A stretch of 63,497 nt of DNA from JBLNBU01 sp050260215 (GTDB lineage Bacteria; Pseudomonadota; Alphaproteobacteria; Rhodospirillales; Magnetospirillaceae). The stretch is taken from the NCBI GenBank assembly GCA_050260215.1, contig JBLNBU010000265.1, forward strand, positions 1-63,497, given 5' to 3'. The notes beneath the pieces were generated by a model. The model searched no databases and was not told the DNA's origin. It saw nothing but the letters and a program-made list of their open reading frames with translations. A program made the translations under genes and the position numbers. Shown here piece after piece: positions 23,723 through 34,465 of the stretch (its first letter is position 1; the number at the start of each line of letters is the position of its first letter).

Positions 23723-24319
23723 ATGTTCGAGGCGCTGACCGCACTGCTTTCGGTGGTCGTCATCGATGTGGCCCTGGCCGGCGACAACGCCATCGTCGTC
23801 GGCATGGCCGCCGCCGGCCTGGATCCGTCGGTGCGCCGGCGCGCCATCCTGGCCGGCATCGCCGCCGCCGCGGTGCTGCGCATCGTCTTCGCCCTGTTCA
23901 CGGTCCAGCTGCTGCAGATCATCGGGCTGATGTTCGCCGGCGGCCTGCTGCTGCTGTGGGTGGCGTGGAAGCTGTGGCGCGAGCTGCGCACCGGCCACGG
24001 TGACGACAACGCCGCCGCTTCCGCCGCCCCGCGCAAGAGCTTCCGCGAGGCGGTCACCCAGATCGTCGTCGCCGACGTATCCATGTCGCTCGACAACGTG
24101 CTGGCGGTGGCGGGCGCGGCCCGCGACCACACCTGGGTGCTGGTGGCCGGACTGGGGCTGTCGGTCGCGCTGATGGGCCTGGCCGCAGAGCTGGTCGCCC
24201 GCCTGCTGCAGCACCACCGCTGGATCGCCTATGTGGGGCTGGGCATCATCGTAGTGGTAGCGCTGCGCATGATCCACGACGGCGCCAAGCCGCTGGCCGA
24301 CATGGCGGCGCTGCTCTAG
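23723..24319 (+). CDS. TerC-family membrane protein (YjbE-like)
   Basis: A 198-residue protein with about six membrane helices and both TerC signatures: IDVALAGDNAIVVGMAAAGL in the first helix and VVADVSMSLDNVLAVAGAA after the central loop, where the Asp residues are thought to bind metal. TerC/Alx proteins are linked to manganese efflux or metal loading of exported enzymes. A strong TAGGAGGTG site precedes the ATG, 8 bases after the SpmA-SpmB stop. The TAG stop shares CTAG with that of the convergent GntR gene. Confidence 0.88.
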   Translation: MFEALTALLSVVVIDVALAGDNAIVVGMAAAGLDPSVRRRAILAGIAAAAVLRIVFALFTVQLLQIIGLMFAGGLLLLWVAWKLWRELRTGHGDDNAAASAAPRKSFREAVTQIVVADVSMSLDNVLAVAGAARDHTWVLVAGLGLSVALMGLAAELVARLLQHHRWIAYVGLGIIVVVALRMIHDGAKPLADMAALL

Positions 24320-24924
24320 ATCCCGGCGGTACCGGCGCGGATCTGCTCCGCCATGGCCGCGCGGGCGCCGTCGGCGCGACCCTCGACGACCGCGGCGACC
24401 ACGGCGGCACCGGGAACCAGCACCGCGGCCAGCGCCGCCGCGTCGCGCCCGAGCACCTGGGCGGTGGTCAGCAGCCGGTCCAGGGTCAGCCGCGACAGCT
24501 GGGACAGGAACAGATTGCCGGTCTGCGCCAGGATAAGGGAGGCCACCTCCCAGTTGGCCTGCACCGGCAGGCCTTTCAGCCACGCCGACAGCCGGGCTCG
24601 CGGCCCCTCGGCCATGGCCTCGGCGGCCAGGGCCACGCAGTGGCCGTGAACCAGGACATAGGCATCGACCAGCTCGGCCAGGCCGGCCTGCGGCAGCACC
24701 GTGGCGCCGTGGTTGCGCCGGTGGGACAAAAGGCCCAGCGCGTCGAGCCTGATCAGCGCCTCACGCACCGGGGTGCGCGAGCGCACCCCTTCGGCAGTCA
24801 GTTCCTCTTCTCGGATGTGCATGCCGGCGGGACGGCGGCCGGCCAGGATGTCCTGGGTGAGGATGGCGCACAGTTCGCCGGCCTTGCCTTTGTCCGACGT
24901 ATCTTCGCCGATGAACATGGACAT
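24316..24924 (-). CDS. GntR-family transcriptional regulator (FadR/VanR-like)
   Basis: A 202-residue repressor-type protein. The N-terminal winged helix (about 10-80) contains DILAGRRPAGMHIREEELTAE and RTPVREALIRLDALGLL, the GntR hallmark. The C-terminal half is an all-helical ligand domain of FCD type (VDAYVLVHGHCVALAAEAM), with metal-ligand residues only partly visible. The DNA-binding signature reads RSRTPVREAL, with Gly-Val-Arg in front of it instead of the usual G(V/I)S. The gene lies alone, and the AT-rich upstream region contains TGTATAC-type palindromes, so autoregulation is likely. The effector is unknown. Confidence 0.88.
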   Translation of the reverse strand: MSMFIGEDTSDKGKAGELCAILTQDILAGRRPAGMHIREEELTAEGVRSRTPVREALIRLDALGLLSHRRNHGATVLPQAGLAELVDAYVLVHGHCVALAAEAMAEGPRARLSAWLKGLPVQANWEVASLILAQTGNLFLSQLSRLTLDRLLTTAQVLGRDAAALAAVLVPGAAVVAAVVEGRADGARAAMAEQIRAGTAGI

Positions 24925-25009
24925 TCCCGACCAACTCCCGGCTCACCGATGTTACAACTTGGGATTGCGCACAAACATCTGCACTCGCAGAGGTCGTATC
25001 ACATGCGAC

Positions 25010-25066
25010 AATGCATACACCTGCCCGCATCTGCAGGCAACATGCATGCATAAATTGTATACAGCA
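25010..25066. promoter_or_regulatory. AT-rich region with GntR-type palindromes
   Basis: Upstream of the GntR gene the composition changes sharply. TTGTATACAG (25055-25064) is a near-perfect GntR-type palindrome, ATGCATGCAT lies about 10 bases before it and ATGCATACA about 30 bases further 5'. A candidate operator cluster for autoregulation, inferred from pattern only. Confidence 0.4.
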
Positions 25067-25078
25067 AGGGGGTGCGCT

Positions 25079-26827
25079 TCAGGCCTGAGCGTGTGCCTCG
25101 GCTTTCTCGCGCAGAAGGCCGGCCAGCCGGGCCAGGACCGGTTCCCAGCTCCCGTCGAAGGCCTTGCGGAACAGGCGCAGCGACGGATACCACGGGGTGG
25201 TATCGCCGCTCATCAACCAGCGGAAATCGGGCACCGGCGGCAGCAGCAGCCACACCGGCTTGCCCATGGCCCCGGCCATGTGGACGACCGCGGTGTCGAC
25301 CGAGATGACCAGGTCGAGGGCGTCGACCACCGCGGCGGTATCGGCGAAGTCGGCGCAACTGTCGGCGACCTCGATCAGGCGGCGCCCGGCGGGGCGGCCC
25401 AGGCGCTCGGCGACGGCGCCGCGCTGCAGGCTGTAGAAGGTCACCCCCGGCACCGCCAGCAGCGGTTCCAGCAGGCGCGCCGGAATCGACCGGTTCCAGT
25501 CGTCGCCGTGGGTCGGCCGCCCGGCCCAGGCGATGCCCACCTTCAGGCCCTTGCCCGGCGGCAGCCTGACCCCGGCGCCCGGCGGCGGCGACAGGTATGG
25601 CACACCGCCCGGGATGTTGCCGAGATCGGTACCGAAGATACCGGCCACCGACATCAGGGTGATGGCGGCGTCGAACTCGGCCGGCGGGCGGGTTTCGGGC
25701 ACCACCGCGTCGAGGCCGGCCACCGTGCCCATCAGCCGCAGCAGTTCGGGCTGGCAGGCCAGCACCAGCCGGCCGACCTTGCGCCGCAGCAGGGGCACAT
25801 AGCGGATGAACTGGATGGTGTCGCCATAGCCCTGCTCGGCCTGCAGCAGCAAGGTGCCGTCGGGCATGTCCTCGCCCCGCCACGGCTTGTCGCGCAGGTA
25901 GGCCGGCACGCCGGGATGGTCGCGCCAGCGCCACTCGTATTCGTGCCAGCCCTCGGCGAACTTGCCTTCCAGCAGCAGGGTCAGCGCCAGGTTGGTGCGG
26001 AACTTGGCATTGCTGGGGGCCAGCTGGATGGCGCGGCGATAGGCAGCCTCGGACTCCTCCAGCCGGCCCTGGCGGTGCAGCGCGTTGCCCAGGTTGCTCC
26101 AGCTGTTGGCGCTGGTCGACCCCAGCGCCAGGGCGCGGCGATGGCAGGCCTCGGCCTCGCGCGACTGGCCGGTGGACAGCAGGGCGTTGCCCAGGTTGTC
26201 CTGCACCGAGGCCGATTCGGGAGCCAGCAGCGCCGCAGACTTCAGGGCGCACACCGCCTCGTCGCGGCGCCCCAGCGCGTCCAGCGACACGCCGATGCTG
26301 TTCAAGGTCTCGACCAGGGTCGGGTCGGCGGCGGCGGCGGCACGGAAGGCGGCCACCGATTCCTCGTGCTGGCCCAGCCGCGCCAGTGCCGCCCCCAGGG
26401 CGCGGGCCGGCCGGGGATCGCGGGGGGAAAGGGCGGCGGCGCGGCGATAGGCCTCGACCGCTTCGGCGACCTTGCCGGCCAGCAGCAACAGGTCGCCCAT
26501 GCCGGCCCAGCCTTCGACCCGGTCGGGCGCCAGGGCGGTGGCGGCACGCAGCGCCCGCAACGCATCGTCGCCGCGGCCCAGGCGCCGGCAGCATTCGGCC
26601 AGCACCAGCTGGGCAGCCGCATCGGCGGGCGCCAGCTGGGCGGCGCGGGTTGCCGCCGCCAAGGCGGGGTCCAGCCGGTTGGTGGCCAGGCGCACCCGCG
26701 CCAGGTGAAGGTGCAGCGCGGCATCGTCGGGACGCTGGGCCAACGCCTGCTCCAGGCGGCGCTCGTCGGCACCGGGCGGCGGAGGCGCGGCGCCTTGGGC
26801 CGGCGGCGAAATTTGTGGTTGCGGCAT
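25079..26827 (-). CDS. TPR protein with C-terminal glycosyltransferase-like domain
   Basis: A 582-residue cytoplasmic protein. Residues about 20-310 form some eight tetratricopeptide repeats (for example LNSIGVSLDALGRRDEAVCAL, VQDNLGNALLSTGQSREAEAC and SWSNLGNALHRQGRLEESEAA). The C-terminal 250 residues look like a GT-B glycosyltransferase half related to family 9 and to O-GlcNAc transferases: LKVGIAWAGRPTHGDDWNRSI, TFYSLQRG and DLVISVDTAVVHMAGAMGKP. Similar fusions are numerous in Magnetospirillum and Azospirillum and are suspected to glycosylate proteins or surface polymers. The acceptor and sugar are unknown. It is divergent from the TolC-like gene (133 bases between the starts). Confidence 0.82.
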   Translation of the reverse strand: MPQPQISPPAQGAAPPPPGADERRLEQALAQRPDDAALHLHLARVRLATNRLDPALAAATRAAQLAPADAAAQLVLAECCRRLGRGDDALRALRAATALAPDRVEGWAGMGDLLLLAGKVAEAVEAYRRAAALSPRDPRPARALGAALARLGQHEESVAAFRAAAAADPTLVETLNSIGVSLDALGRRDEAVCALKSAALLAPESASVQDNLGNALLSTGQSREAEACHRRALALGSTSANSWSNLGNALHRQGRLEESEAAYRRAIQLAPSNAKFRTNLALTLLLEGKFAEGWHEYEWRWRDHPGVPAYLRDKPWRGEDMPDGTLLLQAEQGYGDTIQFIRYVPLLRRKVGRLVLACQPELLRLMGTVAGLDAVVPETRPPAEFDAAITLMSVAGIFGTDLGNIPGGVPYLSPPPGAGVRLPPGKGLKVGIAWAGRPTHGDDWNRSIPARLLEPLLAVPGVTFYSLQRGAVAERLGRPAGRRLIEVADSCADFADTAAVVDALDLVISVDTAVVHMAGAMGKPVWLLLPPVPDFRWLMSGDTTPWYPSLRLFRKAFDGSWEPVLARLAGLLREKAEAHAQA

Positions 26828-26960
26828 CCCGTCCCCCTAGGACAGCTCGATCTCCGTCATAGCCGAGAGCCGCCGCAGCGCGCAAGAAGGCAGCCTGTTG
26901 ACACTGGCGACCCACCAACATTCGGTGTATATCAGGCGATCCAACTGGGGGGAGGGGGCC

Positions 26961-28919
26961 GTGCGCCGCAAAGGGGGGACTTCCTGGCAGGTCATCGGAG
27001 GATGCGCCGCAGCGGCGGCATGCGTCCTGGCTTTGCTGCCGCCCGTTCCTGCCGCCTGGGCGGAAACCCTCGACGACGAGTTGCAGACCATCGTCGAGAC
27101 CCACCCCAACATCAAGTCCAAGACCAAGGCGGTCAAGTCCAACGAGGAGGACGTCCGCGCCTCGTCGGCGGGGTATCTGCCCACGGTGACCGCCGCCGGC
27201 GACACCGGCTCGGAATACGTCGACAGCCCCGACCGCCGCAGCGTCCAGGGCAAGCCCTTCTTCAAGGGCCGCGAGACCTCGTCGCTGACTGTGACCCAGA
27301 AGCTGTTCGACGGCTTCGCCACCGCCGCCGCGGTCGAAACCTCCGAGGCCCAGAAGAAGGTGGCCGAATCCGACCTGCGCTTCGCCCGCCAGGCCGCCCT
27401 GCTGGAAGGCGTGTCGGCCTATATCGACGTGATGAAGCAGACCCGCCTGATCTCGCTGGCCCGTGAGAACGAGCGCAAGGTCCAGGAACAGCTGAGCCTT
27501 GAGGACGAGCGCGTCCGCAAGGGCTCGGGCATGGCATCCGACGTGCTGGCCGCCAAGCAGCGCCTGCAGGTGGCCAAGGAACGCCGCGTCAACTACGAGG
27601 GCGAGTTCCAGACCGCCTCGTCCAAGTACAACCAGGTGTTCGGCCATTCCCCCAACGTCGCCGGCATGGCCGATCCGCCGCTGCCGCTGGACCTGTTGCC
27701 GCCGACGCTGGACGAGGCGCTGGACATCGCCCAGAAGGAAAACCCCACCCTCGAATCCACCGGCCGCAAGATCGACGTCACCGAGGGCAAGAAGCGCGCC
27801 GCCGAGGCGGGCTACCTGCCGACCATCAACGTCACCGGCAAGGCCGACTACGAAAACGACAAGAACGCCGTCATCGGCGTGCGCCGCGACTGGTCGATCC
27901 TGGTCGGCGCCACCTGGGAACTGTTCTCGGGCTTCAAGACCGACGCCCAGGTGGCCAAGGCCTCGTGGGAACAGGCGGGCGCCAAGGACGACTTCCTGCA
28001 GAGCAACCGGGCGGTGGGCCAGCAGGTCCGCATCGCCTGGCACAAGCTGTCGACCGCCCGCCAGCGCATCGACCTGCTCGACAACGCCGCCACCATCGCC
28101 GAAGAGGTGCTGGAGGCGCAGAAGAAGAAGCGCGAAGCCGGCAAGGCCACCGTCCAGGACGTGCTGGACGAGGAGACCCGTCTCAACGAGGCGCGCATCA
28201 ACTATGCCACCGCCTTCTACGACATGTACCAGGCCGCCTACGACCTGCTGGCCGCCATGGGCCGCATGGAGGTCGACAACCTGCGCCGCGGCAAGCCGGC
28301 GGTGGCCCCCAAGGCGATGATGCCGCCGATGCCGCACATGCCGGCCCAGGCCGCCGCGCCGCTGCCCACGGCCCCGGCAGTGGTCGCGCCCCCCGTCCCC
28401 GCTCCTGTCGCGGTCGCCGTCCCCGAGCCCGTCTCCGCTCCGGCGTTGGCCCCGGTCACCGCCGCCAGCCTCGTCGAAGTGCCGCCGGCGCCGCCCGCCG
28501 CAGCACTGCCCAGCGCCATGCCCGCCGACCAGGCCGCCTTCCCGGCCGGCGACGTCACCCGCGAGATGTCGGCCCGCGGCGCGGCGGCCAGCCTGCCCGA
28601 CGGCTCGGCCAATGCCATGATCGACCGGGTCAACCGGCTGATGGGCCCGGCCGGCGGCCAGCCTGCCTTCGCCCCGGCCCCTCCCGCCCCGGCGACGATC
28701 GCGCCGGCCCGCGCGGCGGCGATGACCCAGGTGTCGCCCCAGGACATGACCAGCGAAGTCCGCAAGCTGATGGGCCCGGTGACGACGCAGCCCGCCTTCG
28801 CCCCGCCCGCGCCCACCCCCAACGCCACCCCCGACGCCGTCCGTCCCGCCGCCTCGCCCAGTGCCATGGTCGAACGCGTCGGCGGCCGGATGGCCCAATC
28901 CGGCAGCCGGGTGCAGTAA
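26961..28919 (+). CDS. TolC-family outer membrane protein with repeat-bearing tail
   Basis: A 652-residue exported protein. GTG at 26961 follows GGAGGGGG, and the signal peptide ends near PVPAAWA. Residues about 35-445 are a TolC-type channel subunit of the type I secretion class, with paired halves of long helices (LLEGVSAYIDVMKQTRLISLA, VQDVLDEETRLNEARINYATAFYD). A tail of about 205 residues, mostly Pro, Ala and Val, then follows. In it a unit of about 22 residues appears twice, ANAMIDRVNRLMGP...QPAFAP (about 551-572) and MTSEVRKLMGP...QPAFAP (about 597-618), with a third reduced copy AMVERVGGRMAQ near the end. Such a tail is unusual for TolC. No MFP or ABC exporter genes are adjacent. Confidence 0.85.
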   Translation: MRRKGGTSWQVIGGCAAAAACVLALLPPVPAAWAETLDDELQTIVETHPNIKSKTKAVKSNEEDVRASSAGYLPTVTAAGDTGSEYVDSPDRRSVQGKPFFKGRETSSLTVTQKLFDGFATAAAVETSEAQKKVAESDLRFARQAALLEGVSAYIDVMKQTRLISLARENERKVQEQLSLEDERVRKGSGMASDVLAAKQRLQVAKERRVNYEGEFQTASSKYNQVFGHSPNVAGMADPPLPLDLLPPTLDEALDIAQKENPTLESTGRKIDVTEGKKRAAEAGYLPTINVTGKADYENDKNAVIGVRRDWSILVGATWELFSGFKTDAQVAKASWEQAGAKDDFLQSNRAVGQQVRIAWHKLSTARQRIDLLDNAATIAEEVLEAQKKKREAGKATVQDVLDEETRLNEARINYATAFYDMYQAAYDLLAAMGRMEVDNLRRGKPAVAPKAMMPPMPHMPAQAAAPLPTAPAVVAPPVPAPVAVAVPEPVSAPALAPVTAASLVEVPPAPPAAALPSAMPADQAAFPAGDVTREMSARGAAASLPDGSANAMIDRVNRLMGPAGGQPAFAPAPPAPATIAPARAAAMTQVSPQDMTSEVRKLMGPVTTQPAFAPPAPTPNATPDAVRPAASPSAMVERVGGRMAQSGSRVQ

Positions 28920-28930
28920 GAGGGTTCGTC

Positions 28931-28961
28931 ACCCTCGGGCTTGACCCGAGGGTCAAGCCCG
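28931..28961. repeat. Overlapping palindromes between tolC-like gene and glgP
   Basis: Two mutually exclusive hairpins share sequence: ACCCTCGGG/CCCGAGGGT (28931-28953, 9 bp, loop CTTGA) and CGGGCTTGACC/GGTCAAGCCCG (28936-28961, 11 bp, loop CGAG). They lie between two convergent stops and can act as a bidirectional terminator. The motif belongs to a widespread intergenic repeat type in alphaproteobacteria. Confidence 0.55.
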
Positions 28962-28995
28962 GCCATGGCGGGTGCGAACTGCGGCAGGCAGGCCT

Positions 28996-31449
<2,454 letters not shown>

Positions 31450-31539
31450 GCAAAATCCTTCCCGCCTTGCGATGCTTCCCAAGTCTAGGGAGTCGCCTCC
31501 CAGGGCGTTTAAGTCAAGGCGTTTCCTGTACGAATTTGG

Positions 31540-34347
31540 TTAATCCGCCGCATGCCAGGGGATGGTCCCGCCTGCCGGAATCGATTCCAGCAGGGCCAGC
31601 GGGAAGCGGGCGAACAGCTCGGGAGCGTGGAAGACCGCGGTGCCGCGACGGACCACCGCCTCGACCTCGGCGCCGGTGAACAGGTCACGCCAGCGCCCCG
31701 GCGCCACCCGCCTGGGCGCCTCGACATGGACACCGCGCCAGGCGTCGCCCAGGGGCGGCGAACCCAGCCGGGCGGTCAGCAGCGGCACCGCCACCACCAC
31801 CGCCGCCTCGTCCAGCTGGCGGGCGAATGCCAGGCAGTGGCCGGCGCGCAGGCCGCGCACCGCCAGCGGCCGGTAGGCGCCCTGGTCGAACAATCCGGGG
31901 CGGCGGCAGCGGAGCTCCAGGGTCCGGCGGATCACCTCCTGCTTGACGGCGCCGTCGGTCCAGTCCTCCAGCCGGCCGGACAAGGGGCCCGCGGCCAGGC
32001 CGCCCAGCATCGCCCGCCGGCTGCCCCAGTCCACCGGGCGCCGGTTGTCGGGGTCGACCAGGGCCAGCTGCCACAGCTCACAGCCCTGGTAGATGTCGGG
32101 CACCCCCGGACAGGTCAGCTTCAGCAGGGTCTGCACCAGTCCGTTGACCATGCCGGCGGCGGCGATGCGCCGCTGGAAGGCCACGAAGTCGTCGAGGAAC
32201 GGATTGCGCCGGCCGGAGTCGCAGATGCGGTGGGCGAAGCCGACCACCGCCTGCTCGTACTCCTCGTCGGGTGCCGTCCATGAGGTGCGCCGCTTGGCCT
32301 CACGCAACGATTTCACCACCACCGGCTCCAGGCGTGCGGCCAGGTCGTCGCCCCCCCACGCGCCCAGCAGGGTCTGGTAAAGGAAGATCTCGTCGTTGGC
32401 GTCGGGCGCCATGCCGCCGTCCAGGGCCTTGCGGAATAAGGCGTTCAGCGTGCTCCACCGGTCCAGGTGCTGGCGCCATTCCTCGGGCAGCTCGGACAGC
32501 ACCGCGATGCGGACCCGCACATCCTCGCCGCGCTTGGTGTCGTGGGTGGCGGTGGCCAGCATCGCATGGGGATGGCTGCGGCCCCGCACCCGGTTGGCCT
32601 GGTGGAACCCCGCAGGCGCAATGCCGAAGCGGGTGGGATCGCCGCCGACCTCATTCAGCGCCAGCAGGCGGTTATAGCGGTACAGCACCGTGTCCTCGAA
32701 CCCCTTGGCCATCACCGGGCCGCTGACCTGCTGGAAGCGCATGGCGAAGTCGACCACCGCCCGGCGCGAATAGCGCGCCGCCACCCCGTCCAGGATCGAG
32801 GTGTCCAGCACCCCGTGGACGAAGTCCCACACCGAGGCATCGCCGCCGGTGCGCCGGGCGCGGCCCACCGCCCAGTCGATGTACCGGCGGTCGTTGTCGG
32901 TGACCCGGCGCGAGGTGACATAGGTGCGATAGACCGGCAGCCACGCCACCACGGCCCGGAGCGCCGCGAACAACACCGACAAGGTGAAATCGCGCGAGCG
33001 CCAGTGCGAGGCGGCGATGCGCCCCAGCCGGACCGCCAGCACGCGCAGCTCGGAGGCCATGGTCTCGGACATGATCATCATCTTGCAGGTGACCACCAGC
33101 CGCTCGACGTCGACGTCGCGGCCGATGAAGCGGGCGTAGGTAGAGGATAGCGCCGCCTCGGCGTCCTGGGCGACGAACAGGCCGGTGACCAGGTTGGCGA
33201 ACTCGTAGCCGGTGGCGCCGGCCACCGGCCAGTCGCGGCGCAGCGCCTCGTGGTGGGCCAGGATCTTTTCCGCCACCAGCCAGAGCGGCCGCCCCAGCAC
33301 CCGCTGGGCCGCCGCCTGGACCTGGCGGCAGTATTCGGCCGGGTTGAACAGCCCGTCCACATGGTCGATGCGCAGGCCCGAGACGATGCCGCGCCCGACC
33401 AGGTCGAACACCAGCCGGTGTGCATGGGCGAACAGCTCCGGCTCTTCGACCATGCGCAGCGCCGCCAGGTCGTTGATGTCGAAGAAGCGGCGATAGTTGA
33501 TCTCGTCGGCGGCCACCCGCCAGAACGACAGCCGCCAGGCCTGGGCTTCCAGCAGGTCGTGCAGGGGGCCGAACGACTGCGGCTCGCCCACCTTGCCTGC
33601 CAGCTCGGCAAGCGCCCGGTCGATGGCGGCGGCCACCGCCGGCCGGCGCGCCACCTCGGCCAGGCGCGCCTTGGCCGCCTGGGCGCGGCCGCGGGCCTCG
33701 GGCCCGGCCCCCAGCACCCGGAAGGCCTCGACCGCCGCGGCCAGGGCCTCGCCGTCGGGGCCGGGCCCCAGCCCGCGCGCCGCCGGGGCGAGCACGCGCG
33801 GGTAGTGTTTGGGCGAGAAGGGGTGGCGATGCTGCCAGTACCACAGGTCCAGCGTGCCCGCGGCCGCATCGAACCTCGGCACCAGCTCGCCGCGTTCGAG
33901 CACGGCGCCGTAGTGGTCGCCCAGGAAGGGCAGCAGCAGCTTGCCTCGCAGTTCGCGTCGGGCCGGCTGCCAGTCGATGTCGAAATAGCGGGCGTAGGGG
34001 CTGTCCTGGCCCCATTCCAGCACGTCCAGCCACCAGGCGTTGTCGGCCCCGCCCACCCCCATGTGGTTGGGCACGATGTCGAGCACGATCCCCATCTGGT
34101 GGCGATCCAGCGCCGCGTGCAGTCGCTCCAGCCCGGCCATGTCGCCGATTTCGGGATTGATGGCGGTATGGTCGACGATGTCGTAGCCGTGCGTCGACCC
34201 GGCGCGGGCCTTCAGGAACGACGACAGGTAGACGTGGCTGATCCCCAGCCCGGCCAGGTAGGGGACCAGCGCCTCGACCTCGGCGAAGCCGAAGCCGGCA
34301 CGCAGCTGCAGGCGATAGGTGGCCCGGGGAACGGCAGGCGGAGGCAT
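31540..34347 (-). CDS. treY: Maltooligosyl trehalose synthase TreY
   Basis: A 935-residue GH13 enzyme that turns the reducing-end maltose unit of a malto-oligosaccharide into a trehalose unit. Signatures: ATYRLQLRAGFGFAEVEALVPYLAGLG at the N-terminus, DIVPNHMG, catalytic nucleophile Asp in GLRIDHVDGLFNP, acid/base Glu in LVAEKILAHHE, and the TreY-specific GATGYEFANLV and TPGVPDIYQGCELWQ-type end. The length fits TreY, which is longer than most GH13 enzymes. treZ, whose product releases the trehalose, lies upstream in the same cluster, separated by malQ. The gap from malQ is 118 bases and contains a hairpin. Confidence 0.95.
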   Translation of the reverse strand: MPPPAVPRATYRLQLRAGFGFAEVEALVPYLAGLGISHVYLSSFLKARAGSTHGYDIVDHTAINPEIGDMAGLERLHAALDRHQMGIVLDIVPNHMGVGGADNAWWLDVLEWGQDSPYARYFDIDWQPARRELRGKLLLPFLGDHYGAVLERGELVPRFDAAAGTLDLWYWQHRHPFSPKHYPRVLAPAARGLGPGPDGEALAAAVEAFRVLGAGPEARGRAQAAKARLAEVARRPAVAAAIDRALAELAGKVGEPQSFGPLHDLLEAQAWRLSFWRVAADEINYRRFFDINDLAALRMVEEPELFAHAHRLVFDLVGRGIVSGLRIDHVDGLFNPAEYCRQVQAAAQRVLGRPLWLVAEKILAHHEALRRDWPVAGATGYEFANLVTGLFVAQDAEAALSSTYARFIGRDVDVERLVVTCKMMIMSETMASELRVLAVRLGRIAASHWRSRDFTLSVLFAALRAVVAWLPVYRTYVTSRRVTDNDRRYIDWAVGRARRTGGDASVWDFVHGVLDTSILDGVAARYSRRAVVDFAMRFQQVSGPVMAKGFEDTVLYRYNRLLALNEVGGDPTRFGIAPAGFHQANRVRGRSHPHAMLATATHDTKRGEDVRVRIAVLSELPEEWRQHLDRWSTLNALFRKALDGGMAPDANDEIFLYQTLLGAWGGDDLAARLEPVVVKSLREAKRRTSWTAPDEEYEQAVVGFAHRICDSGRRNPFLDDFVAFQRRIAAAGMVNGLVQTLLKLTCPGVPDIYQGCELWQLALVDPDNRRPVDWGSRRAMLGGLAAGPLSGRLEDWTDGAVKQEVIRRTLELRCRRPGLFDQGAYRPLAVRGLRAGHCLAFARQLDEAAVVVAVPLLTARLGSPPLGDAWRGVHVEAPRRVAPGRWRDLFTGAEVEAVVRRGTAVFHAPELFARFPLALLESIPAGGTIPWHAAD

Positions 34348-34434
34348 GGCCCCACCCTAGCCCATCGGCCACCCGACCCGCGGTGTCCCTTCGGGCGATA
34401 GGGCTGGGGCAGACGTGGGACCGCCTCACCATCA

Positions 34435-34452
34435 CCCCCACGCAGGCGGGGG
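34435..34452. repeat. Short palindrome after malQ
   Basis: CCCCC (34435-34439) and GGGGG (34448-34452) flank ACGCAGGC. It lies 13 bases beyond the malQ stop, in the malQ-treY gap, and could weaken read-through. The stem is short and no T-run follows, so termination is doubtful. Confidence 0.3.
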
Positions 34453-34465
34453 CCCACCAGTTTTC

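Noticed and set aside
26898..26903. Perfect TTGACA before the TolC-like gene
   Set aside because: No -10 hexamer lies at 16-18 bases; the nearest TATATC is 24 bases away.
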